64,000 bases of DNA from positions 62,001 to 126,000 of the forward strand of contig CATQGW010000005.1 in assembly GCA_958295515.1 (NCBI GenBank), given 5' to 3'. The stretch is from an uncultured Dehalococcoidia bacterium (GTDB lineage: Bacteria > Chloroflexota > Dehalococcoidia > Bin125). The position numbers and the translations under genes are program-made. Positions 62,173 through 64,000 of the stretch are shown here, one piece after another. Under the pieces are notes generated by a model, which saw nothing but the letters and a program-made list of their open reading frames with translations, was not told the DNA's origin and did not search any database. Each line of letters opens with the position of its first letter. Within the stretch, counting starts at the first letter, position 1.

Positions 62173-62284
62173 GGTGTGGTGTCCCCTTCGTGGGTGGTTT
62201 GGGTTTTACGTTAGCAACGGTGGTGGGTTTGGGGGGTTGGCCTGGGGGGGAGGGTTTTACGTTGGTTTACGTTGGGGGGGTGCT

Positions 62285-63095
62285 CCTCCCGTCATTGCCG
62301 CGCTTGCTGCGGCAATCTTGCGGTGGGGGTGGGGGGGGGTGGCGCGGGGGGTTGGTGCTGGTCACGGCGGGATACCCGTGGCAAGCACGGGTATGACGGG
62401 AGCTTGCCCTCCTCCGTCATTGCCGCGCTTGCCGCGGCAATCTCGCGGTGCGGGCGGAGGGGGTCGTGCTGGCGCGCGGGGTTGGTGGTGGTCACGGCGA
62501 GATACCCGTGGCAAGCACGGGTATGACGGATCTAGAGCACGGGTATGACGGGAGCTAGAGCGCGGGTGTGGCGGGAGCTTTTGGGTGCGGGTGTGGTGGG
62601 GGGCTCCTCCCGTCATTGCCGCGCTTGCTGCGGCGATCTTGCGGTGGGGGTGGTGGGGTTGGTGGTGGGCGGGGGTTGGTGCTGGTCACGGCGAGATACC
62701 CGTGGCAAGCACGGGTATGACGGATCTAGAGCACGGGTATGACGGGATCTCTTGCGCGGGTGTGGTGGGGGGCCTCCTCCTGTCATTGCCGCGCTTGCTG
62801 CGGCAATCTTGCGGTGGGGGCGGAGGGGGTCGTGCTGGCGCGGGGGGTTGGTGGTGGTCACGGCGAGATACCCGTGGCAAGCACGGGTATGACGGATCTA
62901 GAGCACGGGTATGACGGGATCTCTTGCGCGGGTGTGGTGGGGGGCCTCCTCCTGTCATTGCCGCGCTTGCTGCGGCAATCTTGCGGTGGGGGCGGAGGGG
63001 GTCGTGCTGGCGCGGGGGGTTGGTGGTGGTCACGGCGAGATACCCGTGGCAAGCACGGGTATGACGGATCTAGAGCACGGGTATGACGGATCTGG
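62285..63095. repeat. Array 2 of paired palindromes, five units
   Basis: Same A and B modules as array 1. A starts near 62292, 62418, 62615, 62786 and 62958; B near 62370, 62503, 62698, 62868 and 63040. The last two units are essentially identical over a 172-base period. Half-copies with GATCTAGAGCACGGGTATGACGG lie between units. The 924-base gap 62173-63096 holds no gene; the first 110 bases are G-rich and otherwise plain. Confidence 0.87.
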
Positions 63096-63096
63096 G

Positions 63097-64000
63097 TTAG
63101 TTGCGGAAGATGGCGGAGGAGATGGGGGCGGAGGCGGGGCCGGCGGCTACCAGGCAGGTGTGGGGGTTTTTTAGGGGGTTGGGGGAGTCGCCGCGGAGTT
63201 GGCGGACGGCTTCTACGGCTAGGTTGAAGCCGTGGGTGTAGGCCTCGGCGAGGTTGCCGCCGGAGGTGTTGATGGGGAATTGGCCGGCGTGGGGGGCGTT
63301 GGGGTCGGCGAGGTCGGGGTGTTCGAGGCGGCCGCCTTCGACGAAGGGGCCGCCTTCGCCGGGTTGGCAGAATTTGTGGTCTTCGATGGTGGTGAGTACC
63401 TGGCCGGTGAAGTTTTCGTAGAGCTGGGCGCAGTCGATTTCGTCGGGTCCGATGCCGGCGGCGGCGTAGAGGCGGTCGACCATGGTGCCGTAGTTGGAGC
63501 CGAGGAAGTCGGGGTGCCAGAAGCCGTCGACGACGTTGTTCTGGCGGTGTCCGGAGCCCTGGACGGAGGCGGCGAGGTAGACGGGGGTGTTGGGGAAGTC
63601 GCGGGCGAGTTCGGCGGGGGCGAGGATCATGGCGGCGGCGCCGTCGGTTTCGAGGCAGCAGTCGTAGAGGCGGTAGGGGTCGGCGATGATGCGGGAGTTT
63701 TGGTGGTCTTGGAGGGTGATGGGGCGTCCGTGCATTACGGCGCGGGGGTTGCGCTGGGCGTGTTTGTTGGCGGCGACGGCGATGTGTCCGAGTTGTTGGG
63801 AGGTGGTGCCGTATTCGTGCATGTGTCGGCGGAAGCGCATGGCGAGGAATTGTGCGGGGGACATGAGGCCCTGGGGGATGTTGAAGGCGTAGGGGCCGCG
63901 CAGGCGTGCGGCGCGTCGGCTGAGGCCGAAGCGTCCGAATTCGCCCTGGGCGAGTGCGCGGTAGACGACGACGAAGCGTGCGTAGCCGGCGTGGATGGCG
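63097..64000 (-). CDS. Thiolase-like lipid-transfer/acyltransferase protein (5' end off window)
   Basis: About 301 residues are visible; the frame continues past the right edge (IHAGYARFVVVYRALAQGEFGRFG), so the internal ATG at 63864 is not the start. Signatures: DCCLETDGAAAMILA, IDCAQLYENFTGQVL and INTSGGNLAEAYTHGFNLAVEAVRQLRG. The usual thiolase C-terminal catalytic Cys-x-Gly is replaced by CLVAAG, as in SCP-x-like non-condensing members. Such proteins work with DUF35 partners, one of which lies at 55661. Confidence 0.88.
   Translation of the reverse strand, partial: AIHAGYARFVVVYRALAQGEFGRFGLSRRAARLRGPYAFNIPQGLMSPAQFLAMRFRRHMHEYGTTSQQLGHIAVAANKHAQRNPRAVMHGRPITLQDHQNSRIIADPYRLYDCCLETDGAAAMILAPAELARDFPNTPVYLAASVQGSGHRQNNVVDGFWHPDFLGSNYGTMVDRLYAAAGIGPDEIDCAQLYENFTGQVLTTIEDHKFCQPGEGGPFVEGGRLEHPDLADPNAPHAGQFPINTSGGNLAEAYTHGFNLAVEAVRQLRGDSPNPLKNPHTCLVAAGPASAPISSAIFRN

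Noticed and set aside
58030..63095. CRISPR array
   Set aside because: Repeats are palindrome pairs with conserved, not unique, spacers, and no cas genes are present.

Overview
The window is a GC-rich, densely packed bacterial chromosome segment. The dispersed secreted proteins with a PGWNLIGW-type domain, the abundance of family III CoA-transferases, a GMC oxidoreductase, DUF35 and thiolase-like proteins, and the B12-type radical SAM/recA/rny neighbourhood together suggest a member of the Chloroflexota, probably a Dehalococcoidia-like lineage that kept a complete peptidoglycan pathway. This taxonomic call is inference; no rRNA gene is present.

Layout. 1-4708: two secreted HExxH metallopeptidase-like paralogues around a CaiB/BaiF CoA-transferase. 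4724-8605 (minus): a carboxymuconolactone-decarboxylase-like protein, hisC, hisD and a phospholipase C-like protein. 8685-10058: an NfeD/ClpP-class membrane protease. 10082-11199: a coupled pair containing a Ymh-family protein. 11248-29788 (minus): rplS, trmD and a full division/cell-wall cluster, read mraZ-rsmH-ftsL-ftsI-murF-mraY-murD-ftsW-murG-murC-murB-ddl-ftsQ-ftsA-ftsZ. Most of these genes overlap by four bases (ATGA or GTGA). The train is interrupted once, between rsmH and ftsL, by two tandem copies of a structured 243-bp repeat.

30033-38744 (plus): a MoaB/MogA-like gene, a B12-type radical SAM protein, yggS, proC, yggT, recA, recX, a possible 25-codon ORF, a ribonuclease Y without a membrane anchor, a PHP phosphoesterase and fabZ. 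38759-39600 holds a small membrane protein and two tRNA-Asp genes. 39616-43595 (minus) carries a lipoprotein and the ATP-grasp / transglutaminase / alpha-E trio. 43808-46173 is a tandem array of duplicated membrane-anchored proteins and a lipoprotein, with signs of gene conversion.

46428-56119 is acyl-CoA and oxidative metabolism: a single-chain biotin-dependent acyl-CoA carboxylase, a double CoA-transferase, a GMC oxidoreductase, an MFS exporter and a DUF35 protein. 56171-64000 contains a beta-lactamase-fold serine hydrolase, a proline-rich protein that has absorbed a palindromic repeat into its reading frame, and a 1091-residue surface protein with a 14-base C tract just after its signal peptide. 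That gene is flanked on both sides by arrays of paired palindromes. The window ends in a thiolase-like gene.

The most unusual material is non-coding or repeat-driven: the structured tandem element inside the division cluster, the paired-palindrome arrays bracketing a potentially phase-variable surface gene, repeat sequence translated in frame, and the mosaic tandem paralogues.
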